NCBI GenBank assembly: GCA_030407315.1
Contig: JALQPE010002651.1
Location: 1-64,000, forward strand
Source of the DNA: Asparagopsis taxiformis
Taxonomy: Eukaryota; Rhodophyta; Florideophyceae; Bonnemaisoniales; Bonnemaisoniaceae
Length of the DNA stretch: 64,000 nucleotides
Direction of reading: 5' to 3'
Each line of letters begins with the position of its first letter. Position 1 is the first letter of the stretch. The notes below the pieces were generated by a model. It saw nothing but the letters and a program-made list of their open reading frames with translations, was not told the origin of the DNA and searched no databases. Made by a program: the position numbers and the translations under genes. Shown here one piece after another: positions 63,556-64,000 of this stretch.

Positions 63556-64000
63556 CTAATTCCATGCTCTAAACGCTGTCCCATAATGAACGTAGAGCTC
63601 CTGCCCCGGACGGATATCGCGGATTGCACGTACTACAATGATCTTCGGATTTTCTAGGTCCTTCGCCTTGAGCTTCTTCCCCGTCGAACCGCTGCTGTAG
63701 TTCTCGACAAACTCGACGTTGGCCATCCGCCTGGTGTCTTCCGCCGGAGTGTCCTCACCTCGCAAATACCGCGGGTCGTTGATGAACTGCGCCGAACAGA
63801 ACGGAGCCGGAACAATCCAAATTGGATGCTCGATGTTTTCGTCGTCCTCCGCTGTTGCATACAGCTTGATGGCATACATCAAGAATGTTTCCTTCGTTAT
63901 CGCCATGTGACCCTCTCCGTACGCGAACCTCATCGACTCCTTGCTCATATCAGAGTACACAACAGTTCCGTAGTATGCACATACTTCGTCGCCAACATTA
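63556..64000 (-). CDS. SET-domain protein, C-terminal part (runs off the window)
   Basis: The frame is open to the window edge. VGDEVCAYYGTVVYSD starts the SET fold, AQFINDPRYLRGED and ANVEFVE hold the N-x-x-x-x-E/F core, and VVRAIRDIRPGQELYVHYG is the classic post-NH SET end (GEEL-x-x-x-YG). SET domains transfer methyl groups from S-adenosylmethionine to lysines, often of histones. The stop comes soon after the YG motif, so no post-SET Cys cluster is present. The N-terminus and the start are outside the window. Whether it is a host gene or part of a mobile element cannot be told. Confidence 0.82.
   Translation of the reverse strand, partial: NVGDEVCAYYGTVVYSDMSKESMRFAYGEGHMAITKETFLMYAIKLYATAEDDENIEHPIWIVPAPFCSAQFINDPRYLRGEDTPAEDTRRMANVEFVENYSSGSTGKKLKAKDLENPKIIVVRAIRDIRPGQELYVHYGTAFRAWN

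Noticed and set aside
1..64000. tRNA, rRNA or other structured RNA genes
   Set aside because: I saw no convincing cloverleaf, box A/B pair or rRNA signature on either strand by reading; a covariance-model scan would be needed to exclude them.

Overview
The window is nuclear DNA of a eukaryote. Single-copy genes (a nucleotide-sugar transporter, a pepsin-type protease, a GT22 mannosyltransferase, a membrane protein) read as uninterrupted frames with eukaryotic secretory-pathway functions, and most of the rest is mobile DNA. Intron-poor compact genes packed between transposons would fit a red macroalga such as Chondrus; that is an inference from genome style, not proven here.

Layout. 1-3100: 5' part of a Plavaka-like (CACTA/KDZ-type) DNA transposon on the minus strand, with two minisatellites and an array of intron-like units; it repeats inverted at 55013-57860. 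3101-4974: 5'-truncated copy of a tyrosine-recombinase (YR) element. 5634-18878: a complete 13.2 kb Ty3/gypsy chromovirus (807/809 bp LTRs, 5 bp target duplication ATATT) carrying an extra 980-codon antisense gene. About 18884-24759: the best copy of the YR element, with three genes in a row: tyrosine recombinase, a GCR1_C-like DNA-binding protein, and a Ulp1-type (C48) cysteine protease with a C-terminal zinc finger. 24760-39064: host-like single-copy region. 39065-55030: a nest of mobile elements: an LTR-like repeat, a DDE (IS630/Tc1-like) transposase, two almost identical 3.8 kb inverted arms (41736-45562 and 50434-54258) and a 4.9 kb central spacer. The spacer holds a broken gene whose product starts with a histone H3 tail look-alike, a cysteine-peptidase-like frame, a 5'-truncated UPF1-type helicase and a Harbinger-type transposase with two in-frame stops. 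A gag fragment follows the right arm. 55031 to about 63300: the second Plavaka-like element, with a transposase (one in-frame TGA), a divergent microexon array upstream and a convergent gene with a canonical A AAA AAG -1 frameshift site. 63556-64000: the end of a SET-domain protein running off the window.

How parts relate. The YR element appears four times (A about 3101-4974, B about 18884-24759, C and D inside the 3.8 kb arms). C and D share the same frameshift, the same nested 1.34 kb LTR-like insertion and the same palindromic block, so one is an inverted duplicate of the other. The gypsy element lies between YR copies A and B and is the youngest insertion, judging from its LTRs. Most mobile-element genes carry one or a few single-base frameshifts or stops, often in homopolymers, so decay and assembly error cannot be separated by reading alone.

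The strongest candidates for undescribed biology are the three-gene YR/GCR1-like/Ulp1 element, the H3-tail mimic, the microexon array encoding a 13-residue repeat, the -1 frameshift gene whose coiled coil stays in register across the shift, and the antisense coiled-coil gene of the gypsy element.
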